A DNA stretch of 64,000 bases from Pedobacter alluvionis (GTDB lineage Bacteria; Bacteroidota; Bacteroidia; Sphingobacteriales; Sphingobacteriaceae), in contig NZ_RCCK01000012.1 of the NCBI RefSeq assembly GCF_003664035.1, positions 186,001-250,000 of the forward strand, given 5' to 3'. Numbering within the stretch: position 1 is the stretch's first letter; every line of letters begins with the position of its first letter. The position numbers and the translations under genes were made by a program. The notes under the pieces are model-generated. The model was not told the origin of the DNA. It saw nothing but the letters and a program-made list of their open reading frames with translations, and ran no database searches. This document shows, in pieces, positions 1 through 8,559 of the stretch.

Positions 1-222
1 ATTATGCCGTTTGGTGCATTTGTTGAGGTTATGCCAGGTAAAGATGGTTTATTACACATCTCTGAAATTTCATGGGAGCGTTTAGAAACTATGGACGGTG
101 TATTAAAAGAAGGTGATAAAATCGAAGTTAAATTGTTAGACATTGATAAACAAGGTAAAATGAAACTTTCCCGCAAAGTTTTATTGCCAAGACCAGAAAA
201 ACCAGCAGCGCCACAAGCGTAA
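1..222 (+). CDS. pnp: Polyribonucleotide nucleotidyltransferase (PNPase), C-terminal fragment
   Basis: The window opens inside this gene; only the last 73 codons are present, in frame from base 1. They encode an S1 RNA-binding domain with the PNPase-type run [19 protein letters not shown] near the start and [17 protein letters not shown] near the end, followed by a short Pro/Ala tail. PNPase degrades RNA 3' to 5' by phosphorolysis and its S1 domain holds the substrate. Other S1 proteins (for example ribosomal protein S1) share the fold, but the end of the protein directly after a single S1 domain fits PNPase best. A terminator follows. Confidence 0.85.
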   Translation: MMPFGAFVEVMPGKDGLLHISEISWERLETMDGVLKEGDKIEVKLLDIDKQGKMKLSRKVLLPRPEKPAAPQA

Positions 223-256
223 CCCCTAAATCCCCTAAAGGGACTTTAAATATTCG

Positions 257-291
257 AGGCCCTTCCAGTTTTACACTGAAAGGGTCTTTTA
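257..291 (+). terminator. Rho-independent terminator after pnp
   Basis: The arms GGCCCTTCCAGT and ACTGAAAGGGTC pair with one mismatch around a short TTTAC loop and are followed by a T run (TTTTATTATG). It lies about 35 bases after the pnp stop codon. Confidence 0.75.
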
Positions 292-307
292 TTATGTAAT
301 GTATTTT

Positions 308-673
308 TTAACAAGGAGTCGCTGCCCCCATAATAATCCCATTGATGACAAAATAAGAATTGCCTGTTGTAATATTTGTTATTATTCCATTAGGCCATGG
401 AGTTGTTAAATGCGAATTCGTGTATATAGGTGTACCCGTTTTAATTTTGTGTTCTGCACTAGCTACAAAAACAGATACAACCTCTGCACAATGGTAATCA
501 CCATAATTACTCCCAGCCATTGCAGTAATGAGAATGCCTGGTCCGGGCGGACGTACTGCTTTTTTAATTGTGCCAACTTTGAGAAGTGTTTTAGGTTTAT
601 TCATTGTAAAACCAAAAGTTACGCTCACGATAAGAATCGCGAGACCCGCAAAAATTAATTGTTTTGTTTTCAT
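308..673 (-). CDS. Small secreted hypothetical protein
   Basis: I do not recognise the family. The 121-residue protein starts with a clear signal peptide (MKTKQLIFAGLAILIVSVTF, residues 1-20) and ends in a Cys-containing tail (GAATPC). The middle contains a Pro/Gly-rich stretch (VRPPGPGIL) and a Gly/Asn-rich region. I chose the ATG at 673; the frame is open to an ATG at 709, but that would put 12 residues before the signal peptide. It is transcribed toward pnp and stands alone. It is probably exported to the periplasm or surface; the function is unknown. Confidence 0.6.
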   Translation of the reverse strand: MKTKQLIFAGLAILIVSVTFGFTMNKPKTLLKVGTIKKAVRPPGPGILITAMAGSNYGDYHCAEVVSVFVASAEHKIKTGTPIYTNSHLTTPWPNGIITNITTGNSYFVINGIIMGAATPC

Positions 674-835
674 AAGAATATTGTTTTTATTTATCACTAA
701 AATAACCATTTTTTTTCAACAAAATTATTCCTGGAAAGCAGATCTAATCGTATTATTCAGTCTGATTGAAATGGTTTTTGTTGCAACCTAATTTGTTTAA
801 AATGATTTTGTAACTTGCATACTTAGTAAAAACCA

Positions 836-926
836 AAATACAAATCCTCATTGCAAGGCACAAAGCAATCTCTTTTGGCATCACAGTCGCATAGATTACT
901 TCGTGCCTCGTAATGACGAAACATAA
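836..926. repeat. Imperfect palindromic intergenic repeat, family with the CATTGCAAGGCACAAAGCAATC arm
   Basis: The left arm (TCATTGCAAGGCACAAAGCA, about 849-868) and the right arm (TTACTTCGTGCCTCGTAATG, about 896-915) are near reverse complements about 27 bases apart. A related unit occurs at 62695-62790 with an arm reading GCTTCGCACCTCGCAATGAC. The unit lies in the leader of rpe. Confidence 0.6.
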
Positions 927-931
927 TAAAT

Positions 932-1600
932 ATGAAACATATTATTGCCCCATCCATACTTTCTGCCGATTTTGGCAACTTACAGCGCGATATTGAAATG
1001 ATTAACCAAAGTGAGGCCGATTGGTTCCACGTTGATGTAATGGATGGTGTTTTCGTGCCAAATATTTCTTTTGGTTTCCCGATAATGGCTGCTGTAAAAA
1101 AACATGCTATCAAACCTTTGGATGTACATTTAATGATTGTTGAGCCGGATAAATTTATCGGTGAATTTGCGAAAGCAGGTGCTGACCGTATCACCGTACA
1201 TTACGAAGCCTGCACGCATTTGCATAGAACGATTCAATTAATAAAAGCTTCTGGTTGCAGGGCAGGTGTAGCGTTGAACCCGCATACTCCCGTAACCTTA
1301 TTACAGGATGTGATTGAAGATCTGGACCTGGTATTGATTATGTCGGTTAATCCAGGTTTTGGAGGACAAGCGTTCATTCACAATACCTATAAGAAAATTA
1401 AAGATTTAAAAGCCTTGATTCAAGGTGTAAACGAAAACTTGATTATAGAGGTTGATGGTGGTGTTGGCTTACAAAATATTGCTACATTAGTATCAGCAGG
1501 TGCCAATGCTTTTGTAGCCGGAAATGCAATTTTCGCGACGGATGACCCAACGGAAATGATTGCTAAGATGAAACAGTTAACCAGTAGTATAAGCATTTAA
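932..1600 (+). CDS. rpe: Ribulose-phosphate 3-epimerase
   Basis: Interconverts D-ribulose 5-phosphate and D-xylulose 5-phosphate in the pentose phosphate pathway; cytosolic TIM barrel. The 222-residue length is normal. Visible signatures are the N-terminal IIAPSILSADF, the metal-site residues His33, Asp35, His66 and Asp175 (in WFHVDVMDG, DVHLM and EVDGG), and the phosphate loop SVNPGFGGQAF near residues 138-148. ATG at 932 is the only start that keeps the conserved N-terminus. It stands alone, with a repeat-bearing leader upstream. Confidence 0.96.
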   Translation: MKHIIAPSILSADFGNLQRDIEMINQSEADWFHVDVMDGVFVPNISFGFPIMAAVKKHAIKPLDVHLMIVEPDKFIGEFAKAGADRITVHYEACTHLHRTIQLIKASGCRAGVALNPHTPVTLLQDVIEDLDLVLIMSVNPGFGGQAFIHNTYKKIKDLKALIQGVNENLIIEVDGGVGLQNIATLVSAGANAFVAGNAIFATDDPTEMIAKMKQLTSSISI

Positions 1601-1652
1601 TTGTTTTTATTGCTAAATTGTTCTAATGATAAGGAGTATAGCGTTATAATTG

Positions 1653-1719
1653 TCTTGATAATTAATGCCTTATCTCGATACTTTTATCTTGATACTTAAT
1701 ACTTTTATCTCGATACTAA
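1653..1719. repeat. Iterated short word upstream of the TonB receptor
   Basis: The word TCTYGATA(CTT) recurs about four times (TCTTGATA, TCTCGATACTT, TCTTGATACTT, TCTCGATACT) in less than 70 bases directly before the start codon at 1722. Spacers built from iterated words also occur at 4185-4255, 9522-9600 and 20330-20395. Confidence 0.6.
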
Positions 1720-1721
1720 AA

Positions 1722-4142
1722 ATGCTCAAATTTCGGCTAATCCTTCTCCTTTTAATTGTCGGTTGTAGTTTTGCTGTAGCGCAGCCTTTAGTTAGGGTTT
1801 CCGGGATAGTTTATAGCGATGAAAAGTTACCGCTATCCCAAGTTACGGTTATCGTTCTCGGACAGGCGCAATCAACAGTTACTGATGAATTTGGTGTATA
1901 TACCATTTATTCAAAATCGAAAACATTTAGCATTAAATATTCTCTTTTAGGTTACCAGCCCCAAACCATCAAATTTAATGAACGTTCAGGTGCGCGGATT
2001 GTTAAACAAGTGAACTTAATCGCTAATATTAATGAGTTAGAGCAGGTTAACATCACCAATAAACAGAATCAGCTAAGTAACACCACTACCATAAATATTG
2101 CAGATGTATCCTCCATGCCATTGGTTTCTGGTAATTTTGAAAGCATGCTCAAAACGCTGCCTGGTGTATCTACAAATAACGAACTAAGTGCCCAATATAG
2201 CGTTCGGGGAGGCAATTTTGATGAAAACCTTATTTATATTAACGATGTAGAAATTAATCGGCCAGTATTGATCCGCAACGGACAGCAAGAGGGGCTGAGT
2301 TTTATCAATTCAGACCTAGTCAGTAAAGCAAAGTTCTCTGCCGGTGGTTTTGAAGCGAAATATGGCGATAAACTTTCTTCTATTTTAGATATCAGATACG
2401 ATAAACCAGATAGCAATCAAACTACTTTTAGCACCAGTCTTTTAAATACCTCGTTAATTACAAAAAGGATATTTAAAAACAGTTTTTTATTGGCTGGCTT
2501 ACGCTATAAAAATAATTCGAGCGTGCTGATTAAACAAGATGAGCAAGGTAGTTATAGTCCTAATTTTGCCGATGCACAGCTGCTTTATCAGTACGATTTT
2601 TCGCCGAAATTCAATATCAGTTATTTGGGAAGTTTTAATCTTGGGCAGTTTAAACTGGTGCCCACAAACAGAGAAACTCAGTTTGGTACTTTAAGCACTA
2701 CATTAAGGTTAAACGTTGATTACACTGGACAGGAGATTGACGATTACCAAACCTCAGGTAGCGCTGTTACCGCAACATACTCGCCAGAACCAAATTTGGT
2801 CATCAAGTTTATCAATAGCTATTTTAACACTATTGAAAGGGAACGTTTTGATATTAACGGCAGCTATATTTTTGACGAAGTGGATAATAGCTTTCCTAGG
2901 GAGAATTTTGGACCGGTAAGTAAAAACAAGGGGATTGGTAGCTATTATAATTATGGAAGAAATAGTTTAAATACCCAAATTTTTGCTTCTGAAATTAAGG
3001 TCGACCAGAATTTTGATAACCATGTTTTTTCCTGGGGCTTAAAATTCGATAAATCTTTATATAAGGATCAGTTAAACGAATACAATTATACCGATTCTGC
3101 TGGGTTTATCTTACCCAATAACTCCAAAAACATTGTTTTGCAAAACGTAATCAATGTTAAAAACAATCTTGATATCAGCAATTATAGCGCTTATATCCAG
3201 GATAGTTATTCGCTTTCCGGTTCTGCAGAATTACAGCTGGGAGCAAGGTCGACTTATAGCTCTTTAAGTAAACAATTACTGATCAGCCCGAGGATATTGA
3301 TCGCCTATAGGCCAAATTCGAACAATAAGATTCTGAGGTTTTCTGCAGGTGTATACAAACAACCACCATCATACCGTACTATACGCGATTTTTCAGGACA
3401 ATTAAATATCAATCAAAAAGCGCAAAGTTCTTATAATACTTCGCTGGGTTACGAATATGCCTTTGATGCTTTAGGCACAAGGTTAAAGTTTACTTCAGAA
3501 GCTTACTTTAAATATTCAGACAGATTGATTCCATATAAAATAGATAACCTGAGAATTAAATACCTGGCGAACGAAGTGTCGCGTGGCTACGCTTACGGTG
3601 CTGATTTCAGTATTGGTGGCGAGTTTGTTAAAGATTTGGTTTCTTATTTCAGAATGTCGGTAATGCATGCCAATGAAGATATTATTGATGATAGTTATGT
3701 TCAAAATGGAACCACAATTTATCCGGGCTACTTAAAACGGCCAACAGATCAACGCCTGAATTTTTCCATATTTTTTCAGGACAGGCTTTTGAATAGCCCG
3801 ACATATAAGGTTCACCTTAATGCACTTTATGGTTCGCGTTTGCCAATTGGACCATCGCAAACACCCAGGTATTTAGACAAGTTTTACATTCCATCTTACA
3901 AGCGGGTTGATATCGGATTTTCAAAGGATTTTTTAGATGATGCAGCTATACATAAACCAAAATTTCTGGATAGAAATTTTAATGCTGTAATTTTGTTTTT
4001 TGAGGTTTTTAATATGCTGAATCTCAATAATACCGTTTCTTATCTCTGGCTAAAAGATGTAGATAATGTACAATATGCCATACCAAATTATTTAACCGGC
4101 CGGCAATTTAATTTAAAGTTAATTGTGAAGTTGAAAAACTAA
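1722..4142 (+). CDS. TonB-dependent outer-membrane receptor with carboxypeptidase-like N-terminal domain
   Basis: 806-residue outer-membrane receptor. A signal peptide (MLKFRLILLLLIVGCSFAVA) is followed by a carboxypeptidase-D regulatory-like beta-sandwich (about 22-105; VSGIVYSDEKLPLSQVTV), a plug domain (about 120-225; LKTLPGVSTNN, YSVRGGNFDENLIYIND) and a beta-barrel to the C-terminus (ending FNLKLIVKLKN). Start chosen at 1722; an ATG at 1665 would place the signal peptide behind 19 residues encoded by the upstream word repeat. There is no SusD partner beside it, so it is not a typical glycan-import pair. The substrate cannot be read from the sequence. Energised from the inner membrane by TonB-ExbBD encoded elsewhere. 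Confidence 0.88.
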   Translation: MLKFRLILLLLIVGCSFAVAQPLVRVSGIVYSDEKLPLSQVTVIVLGQAQSTVTDEFGVYTIYSKSKTFSIKYSLLGYQPQTIKFNERSGARIVKQVNLIANINELEQVNITNKQNQLSNTTTINIADVSSMPLVSGNFESMLKTLPGVSTNNELSAQYSVRGGNFDENLIYINDVEINRPVLIRNGQQEGLSFINSDLVSKAKFSAGGFEAKYGDKLSSILDIRYDKPDSNQTTFSTSLLNTSLITKRIFKNSFLLAGLRYKNNSSVLIKQDEQGSYSPNFADAQLLYQYDFSPKFNISYLGSFNLGQFKLVPTNRETQFGTLSTTLRLNVDYTGQEIDDYQTSGSAVTATYSPEPNLVIKFINSYFNTIERERFDINGSYIFDEVDNSFPRENFGPVSKNKGIGSYYNYGRNSLNTQIFASEIKVDQNFDNHVFSWGLKFDKSLYKDQLNEYNYTDSAGFILPNNSKNIVLQNVINVKNNLDISNYSAYIQDSYSLSGSAELQLGARSTYSSLSKQLLISPRILIAYRPNSNNKILRFSAGVYKQPPSYRTIRDFSGQLNINQKAQSSYNTSLGYEYAFDALGTRLKFTSEAYFKYSDRLIPYKIDNLRIKYLANEVSRGYAYGADFSIGGEFVKDLVSYFRMSVMHANEDIIDDSYVQNGTTIYPGYLKRPTDQRLNFSIFFQDRLLNSPTYKVHLNALYGSRLPIGPSQTPRYLDKFYIPSYKRVDIGFSKDFLDDAAIHKPKFLDRNFNAVILFFEVFNMLNLNNTVSYLWLKDVDNVQYAIPNYLTGRQFNLKLIVKLKN

Positions 4143-4488
4143 GTTTAGTCCTAAAAGGCTTTTTAATTCTTCCTATGAACTTAATTGTAAATCGTTAATT
4201 GAGAATCGCGAACCGATAAATGCAAACTGCAGATTGAGAATTGCTAACTGATCCGGGAGAATCTTCAAATTTTGGAAACCCCGCGGAATGATTAGTGTAA
4301 TTTTCAGATCGTATTATCTTACAGAGCTTGTATTAGGAGTTGATTTGCTCCATTTAAACCTAACAGGTTTACGAAATATGACAGGTTTGTTCCGGCTCAT
4401 TTCAGTTAAACGATTTAATTGCAAAAACAGCAATAAATCAATCAATTTATAGCTTTTTTTTAACAAAATTTAATTTTTTAGGTGACGA
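4143..4488. other. Gene-poor spacer before serC
   Basis: No convincing gene. It contains a degenerate duplicated word (ATTGAGAATCGCGAAC at about 4199 and ATTGAGAATTGCTAAC at about 4233) and, near 4360-4395, two nearby copies of an ACAGGTTT word. A 54-codon ATG frame at 4288-4452 has no recognisable features. Confidence 0.5.
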
Positions 4489-4536
4489 TTTTATGGGCAT
4501 AACTGCTATAAAAATTTTACATTTACGCCCATAAAA
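4489..4536. promoter_or_regulatory. Inverted repeat around the likely serC promoter
   Basis: TTTTATGGGC (4489-4498) and GCCCATAAAA (4527-4536) are perfect 10-base inverted arms 28 bases apart. Between them lies TACATTTA (4518-4525), one base off the Bacteroidota -7 consensus TAnnTTTG. This arrangement suggests an operator pair flanking the promoter, or a leader stem; serC starts 14 bases downstream. Confidence 0.5.
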
Positions 4537-4550
4537 CATTATATAATAAG

Positions 4551-5624
4551 ATGAAGCATAATTTTGGCGCAGGCCCTTGTATTTTACCTCAAGAAGTGTT
4601 TAAACAAGCAGCTCAGGCTGTTTTAGATTTTAACGATGGATTATCAATTTTAGAGATTTCGCACAGAACAACTGAATTTGAGGCAGTTGTTGCTGAAGCT
4701 GATAAGTTGGTAAAAGAATTATTAAATGTGCCGTCGGGTTATTCCGTTTTATTTTTACAAGGTGGTGCAAGTTTACAGTTTGCGATGGTTCCGATGAACT
4801 TATTGGGCGATGGGCAAACAGCAAGTTATTTAGACACTGGTGTTTGGGCAACCAAAGCATTAAAAGAGGCTAAATTTATCGGCAATGTGAATGTAGTTGC
4901 ATCTTCTAAGGATGCGAATTATACGTTCATCCCGAAAGATTTTGAAATCCCTGCTGATAGTGCGTATTTCCATTATACTTCAAACAATACTATTTATGGA
5001 ACAGAGCTTTTCGAAGTACCTAAAACCGATGTTCCTGTAGTTTGCGATATGTCATCAGATATCATGAGCCGTGTAATCGATGTTTCTCAGTTCGATTTAA
5101 TTTATGCCGGTGCGCAAAAAAATGTTGGTCCAGCAGGTTTAACCATTGCTATTGTTAAAGATGAAATTTTAGGTAAAATTGACCGTAAAATTCCATCTAT
5201 GTTGAACTATCAATCGCATATCGATAACGGTTCAATGTATAACACACCTCCGGTTTTCTCTATTTATGTTGCATTATTAAACCTTCGTTGGTTAAAATCT
5301 AAAGGTGGGGTAGCAGAAATTGAAAAAGAGAACAAACAAAAAGCTGAGGCACTTTACAGGGAGATCGATCGTAATCCATTGTTTAAAGGAACTTGCGCAG
5401 TTGAAGACCGTTCCAGAATGAACATTTGTTTCGTAATGGAAAATTCAGAATTGGAAAAACCATTTTTGAAATATGCAGAAGAACAAGGTATTGTGGGGAT
5501 TAAAGGCCACAGAAGTGTAGGTGGTTTCCGCGCTTCGATGTACAATGCCTTGCCAATTACAAGTGTTCATGCTTTGGTCGAGGCCATGCAGATATTTGAG
5601 GAACAACAAGCAAAAGCAAATTAA
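4551..5624 (+). CDS. serC: Phosphoserine aminotransferase
   Basis: Second step of serine biosynthesis: transfers the amino group of glutamate to 3-phosphohydroxypyruvate; class V PLP enzyme, cytosolic. The 357-residue protein begins [10 protein letters not shown], has the substrate/PLP segment ISHRT (36-40), [10 protein letters not shown] (68-77) and the PLP lysine Lys190 in [13 protein letters not shown]. The C-terminal [12 protein letters not shown] segment is also typical. The next gene is serA 77 bases downstream in the same direction, so the pair supplies steps one and two of the pathway from one transcription unit. Confidence 0.97.
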   Translation: MKHNFGAGPCILPQEVFKQAAQAVLDFNDGLSILEISHRTTEFEAVVAEADKLVKELLNVPSGYSVLFLQGGASLQFAMVPMNLLGDGQTASYLDTGVWATKALKEAKFIGNVNVVASSKDANYTFIPKDFEIPADSAYFHYTSNNTIYGTELFEVPKTDVPVVCDMSSDIMSRVIDVSQFDLIYAGAQKNVGPAGLTIAIVKDEILGKIDRKIPSMLNYQSHIDNGSMYNTPPVFSIYVALLNLRWLKSKGGVAEIEKENKQKAEALYREIDRNPLFKGTCAVEDRSRMNICFVMENSELEKPFLKYAEEQGIVGIKGHRSVGGFRASMYNALPITSVHALVEAMQIFEEQQAKAN

Positions 5625-5633
5625 TTTAAATTT

Positions 5634-5700
5634 TAACCACAGATGATTAATGCGATTATTTAATCGGTGTAATCAATCAAATCTGTGCAATCATATATAA
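5634..5700. repeat. ACCACAGAT / AATCTGTG spacer repeat
   Basis: The spacer between serC and serA holds ACCACAGATGATTAATG followed by AATCTGTGCAATCAT. The same opening word (ACCACAGATG) occurs at about 62592-62625 in front of an unrelated spacer, so this is a dispersed intergenic word rather than a serine-specific element. Confidence 0.45.
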
Positions 5701-5701
5701 A

Positions 5702-6652
5702 ATGATTAAAATATTAGCAAACGATGGGATTGATCCGATCGGAAAAGAATTATTAGAAAAAGCAGGTTTCCAGGTTGATACAGAAACCATTCCTCAGGAT
5801 AAATTAGCCGAAGCTTTAAAAAACTACGATGCCATTACTGTCCGTAGCGCAACAAAAGTTAGAAAAGAATTAATTGATGCTGTACCAAATATCAAATTAA
5901 TTGGTAGAGGTGGCGTTGGCATGGACAATATCGATGTAGAATATGCACGCAGTCAAGGTGTTGCAGTGGTAAATACGCCTGCTGCATCTTCATTATCAGT
6001 TGCCGAATTGGTTTTTTCACATTTATTTACCGGTATCAGGTTTTTACAGGATGCAAACCGTAAAATGCCTGTTGAAGGCGCTACACAATTCAATAACCTT
6101 AAAAAAGCTTATGCTAAAGGAACTGAATTAAGCGGAAAAACCATCGGTATTATTGGTTTTGGTCGTATTGGCCGTGCAACTGCAAAAGTGGCTTTAGGCT
6201 TAGGCATGAATGTATTAGCCTACGATTTATATCCATCTGAATCTGAAATTACTTTGGAATTCCAGGGTGGCAAATCGGTAAGTATTCCAATTAAAACAGT
6301 TTCATTAGATGAGGTAATTACAGGAAGTGATTTCTTCAGCTTACATACTCCATTTGCTGAAAAACCGATTTTAGGTGCAGCAGAATTCGCTAAAATGAAA
6401 AATGGGGTAGGCATTGTAAACTGTTCACGCGGTGGAACAATTGATGAGCAAGCTTTAATTGAAGCTTTAAACTCTGGTAAGGTTTCTTTTGCAGGTTTAG
6501 ATGTTTTCGATAACGAACCTACACCATTGGCAGAGATTTTAACACACCCTAAAATATCTTTAACGCCGCATATTGGTGCGTCAACCAACGAAGCACAGGA
6601 ACGTATTGGTACGGAATTGGCTACATTGATTATTGAGCATTTTAAGAAATAA
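5702..6652 (+). CDS. serA: D-3-phosphoglycerate dehydrogenase, short form
   Basis: Oxidises 3-phosphoglycerate to 3-phosphohydroxypyruvate with NAD, the first step of serine synthesis. At 316 residues it is the short form: the N-terminal substrate domain and NAD domain are present but there is no C-terminal ACT domain, so classical serine feedback through ACT is not expected. Visible: GRGGVGMDNID (68-78), NAD motif GFGRIGRA (152-159), catalytic Arg243 (NCSRGG), Glu272 (DVFDNEP) and His290 (LTPHIGAS). The assignment rests on the family and on serC directly upstream; other 2-hydroxyacid dehydrogenases look similar. Confidence 0.92.
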   Translation: MIKILANDGIDPIGKELLEKAGFQVDTETIPQDKLAEALKNYDAITVRSATKVRKELIDAVPNIKLIGRGGVGMDNIDVEYARSQGVAVVNTPAASSLSVAELVFSHLFTGIRFLQDANRKMPVEGATQFNNLKKAYAKGTELSGKTIGIIGFGRIGRATAKVALGLGMNVLAYDLYPSESEITLEFQGGKSVSIPIKTVSLDEVITGSDFFSLHTPFAEKPILGAAEFAKMKNGVGIVNCSRGGTIDEQALIEALNSGKVSFAGLDVFDNEPTPLAEILTHPKISLTPHIGASTNEAQERIGTELATLIIEHFKK

Positions 6653-6660
6653 TAATATTT

Positions 6661-6795
6661 TAAGAGGCTGTTCATAAATATAGATTTGTCATCCTGAGCT
6701 TGTCGAAGGACCTGTTTTAAATGTCTTACAAGGCGTTTAAACAGGCTCAACGTGACAAATTCAATTGAATTACAATTTATGATACAGCCTCTTTT
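6661..6795. repeat. Long palindromic intergenic repeat after serA
   Basis: Outer arms AAGAGGCTGT (6662-6671) and ACAGCCTCTT (6784-6793) and inner arms TTTGTCA and TGACAAA bracket a copy of the word CATCCTGAGCTTGTCGAAGG, which recurs at 22086-22105. The unit could form a long hairpin and may double as a terminator for serC-serA. Confidence 0.65.
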
Positions 6796-6800
6796 CTAAA

Positions 6801-6947
6801 CTAGTCCAACGCATTTGTTGTAACCCAATACCGATAGCCTAAAATCGCTTTCTGAAAAGTAGTCAGCCTATTGGGATCCTTTTTATAAAGACTTGGCAAA
6901 ACTACTTTGTTTATCTTCGCCAAGATTTTAAACAGTCCTTTTTTCAT
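6801..6947 (-). CDS. Small conserved basic protein, 48 aa
   Basis: An ATG at 6947 opens a 48-codon frame ending TAG at 6801. The product begins MKKGLFKILAKINKVVLPSL and ends with GYRYWVTTNALD; it is basic with an N-terminal amphipathic part. Its start lies 20 bases inside the 3' end of the upstream minus-strand gene, which implies translational coupling. From memory, similar proteins of about 50 residues ending in an RYxVTxxALD-type tail occur widely in Bacteroidota and are sometimes labelled SsrA-binding protein, a label I doubt since true SmpB is about three times longer. Function unknown. Confidence 0.7.
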   Translation of the reverse strand: MKKGLFKILAKINKVVLPSLYKKDPNRLTTFQKAILGYRYWVTTNALD

Positions 6948-7446
6948 ACCTCTGTAGTTTTCTATTGAAGAAATAAAATCCGCCAGCCATTATTAAAATC
7001 AAAAAGACAATAATATAGGTTGATAAACCTCCTTTATTTTTTTTCTCTAAATCTTCTTTAAGCTGTGCGTTCTGATCCTGTAATTTTTTAATGGTTTGCA
7101 TATAACGTTCTATGCGTTCCTGTGAATTATCTGCCACAGCTACTTTCTGCTGGTTCTGCAAATCTTTATAATCCATTAAGACTTTCAGTTCCTTAAAAAT
7201 ATTGTTGTCGGTTAAAACCACCTGACGGAGAATTTCATTAGAATTTTTGATGTCTTTCTTCGTTTGCCACCCAAAAATGCCTGAACGCTGCGCTAAACTT
7301 TCATCATACTGGCCAAATTTTGCACTTCGTTCTTGAAGCAGTGAATTTACTTTAATGCGTTGTGCTGCATAAGCGGCAGTATCCTGTTGTGCAAAAGCCT
7401 GGACACTAAATAAGATAAGCGAGAGCAGATAAAAATATTTCTTCAT
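6928..7446 (-). CDS. Signal-peptide protein with coiled coil and C-terminal membrane anchor
   Basis: 172 residues, family not recognised by name. Order: signal peptide with AFAQQ cleavage region (1-20), a charged helical domain (about 25-105), a coiled-coil segment (about 108-137; ERIERYMQTIKKLQDQNAQL), one transmembrane helix (about 142-160; YIIVFLILIMAGGFYFF) and a short basic cytosolic tail (NRKLQRYEKRTV). This predicts a periplasmic helical domain tethered to the inner membrane. It overlaps the start of the 48-residue gene downstream by 20 bases. Function unknown. Confidence 0.75.
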   Translation of the reverse strand: MKKYFYLLSLILFSVQAFAQQDTAAYAAQRIKVNSLLQERSAKFGQYDESLAQRSGIFGWQTKKDIKNSNEILRQVVLTDNNIFKELKVLMDYKDLQNQQKVAVADNSQERIERYMQTIKKLQDQNAQLKEDLEKKNKGGLSTYIIVFLILIMAGGFYFFNRKLQRYEKRTV

Positions 7447-7525
7447 GTAGATATAAACGCGAAAAGAGTAGAAGTTGTTTTATTGGTTCGGTCGTCATTA
7501 GTTCATTTGTAATGCAAAGTTCCCA

Positions 7526-7626
7526 AAATATTCGTCATCTCGACTGAAGTACAAGGGAACGGATAGATCTATCTGGAAATAAGTTTGGCAATAGATTTCT
7601 CCATTTCAGTCGAAAGGACGATAATT
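7526..7626. repeat. Palindromic intergenic repeat, CGTCATCTCGACTGAAG family
   Basis: Left arm CGTCATCTCGACTGAAGT (about 7531-7548) and right arm TTTCAGTCGAAAGGACGATA (about 7603-7622) form an imperfect palindrome containing the word AGATTTCTCCATTTC. Relatives lie at 46786-46862 and 49556-49648. Confidence 0.7.
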
Positions 7627-7675
7627 TCTATATGGATTTTTTCGATTTAGTCTTTTATCTTTGGTCTTTTCGCTT

Positions 7676-8455
7676 TTAAGAATGAAATTCAACCCTTACA
7701 ATATCACCAAGATGTAACCCTAACAATCCACTTGCCTTTCCTTTATTAATGGCAATTTCCAGATGGTTACTAATGCCGAACAGACAAAGTTTTTCGCCTT
7801 CCGGCACTTCATTATAGTGCCAGCTTAGCTGTGTAATGGTTTCACTTTTTCTAAAATAAAGCGTAAAATCTCTATTCTTCTGTATTTTGGTAAAAAGATC
7901 TTTGGTGATATTGGTAATCACATTGCAAAAAGTATCAATGTACACTACACTTCCGCGGATCACATCCCGCTCAATTACAGGGTGTAAAAGCATCTTCTGT
8001 TCAATCTCTGCTACAGGTAAACCGATGTCTTTCAGTTTGCCACCTTTGGCCAGATGTGTTGCTGCCTTAACAAAAATATCAACCAAGGGGAAGTGCAGGT
8101 ACTTAAGATCCTGCATAATGTTCAGCTCTACCACATCTTCAGGAACATCATCAAAAAGAAGAGAGAAAATGCCATTGTCAGCCCCTACGAAAAAGTGATC
8201 ACGGTGCTTTACAGCAATATATTTGGTGTTTTCGCTGTATACAGAATCGATGCCGATTAGGTGCACCGTATTCTTCGGAAAGTAAGGATAAGCATTTTTT
8301 AAAACGAAGGCAGCGTACGAAATATTGAATGATGGAACCTCGTGGGTAATATCAACTAAATTAACATTAGGCATAAGACTCAACAGACTACCTTTAAGGG
8401 CACTCTGGTAAAAATCTTTTGAACCTAAATCTGTTGTTAAAGTAATAATCCCCAT
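7676..8455 (-). CDS. SAM hydrolase / hydroxide adenosyltransferase (DUF62 family)
   Basis: 259-residue member of the fluorinase/chlorinase-related family (DUF62), whose housekeeping members hydrolyse S-adenosylmethionine to adenosine and methionine. Visible: N-terminal GIITLTTDLGSKDFY with the SAM-binding Asp, a central FVGADNGIFSLLF segment, and the C-terminal beta domain. I place the start at the ATG at 8455 because the family begins at this point; the frame is open up to 8515, but those 20 residues have no family match. Divergent from phoH. No halogenation genes nearby, so the hydrolase role is preferred. Confidence 0.88.
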   Translation of the reverse strand: MGIITLTTDLGSKDFYQSALKGSLLSLMPNVNLVDITHEVPSFNISYAAFVLKNAYPYFPKNTVHLIGIDSVYSENTKYIAVKHRDHFFVGADNGIFSLLFDDVPEDVVELNIMQDLKYLHFPLVDIFVKAATHLAKGGKLKDIGLPVAEIEQKMLLHPVIERDVIRGSVVYIDTFCNVITNITKDLFTKIQKNRDFTLYFRKSETITQLSWHYNEVPEGEKLCLFGISNHLEIAINKGKASGLLGLHLGDIVRVEFHS

Positions 8456-8559
8456 TAAAAATTCATTATTATTGCTTATTCTTGTGTACAGGCCTAAGCG
8501 TCTGCAAATATTCAAATTTTAATTAATAATACCCCGATAACTTTTTAAAATACTACAGT

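Noticed and set aside
4288..4452. 54-codon ATG frame in the spacer before serC
   Set aside because: No signal peptide, motif or coupling to a neighbour; composition is that of the spacer.
6220..6750. 176-codon antisense frame over serA
   Set aside because: serA has full family support on the other strand; the antisense product has no family features.
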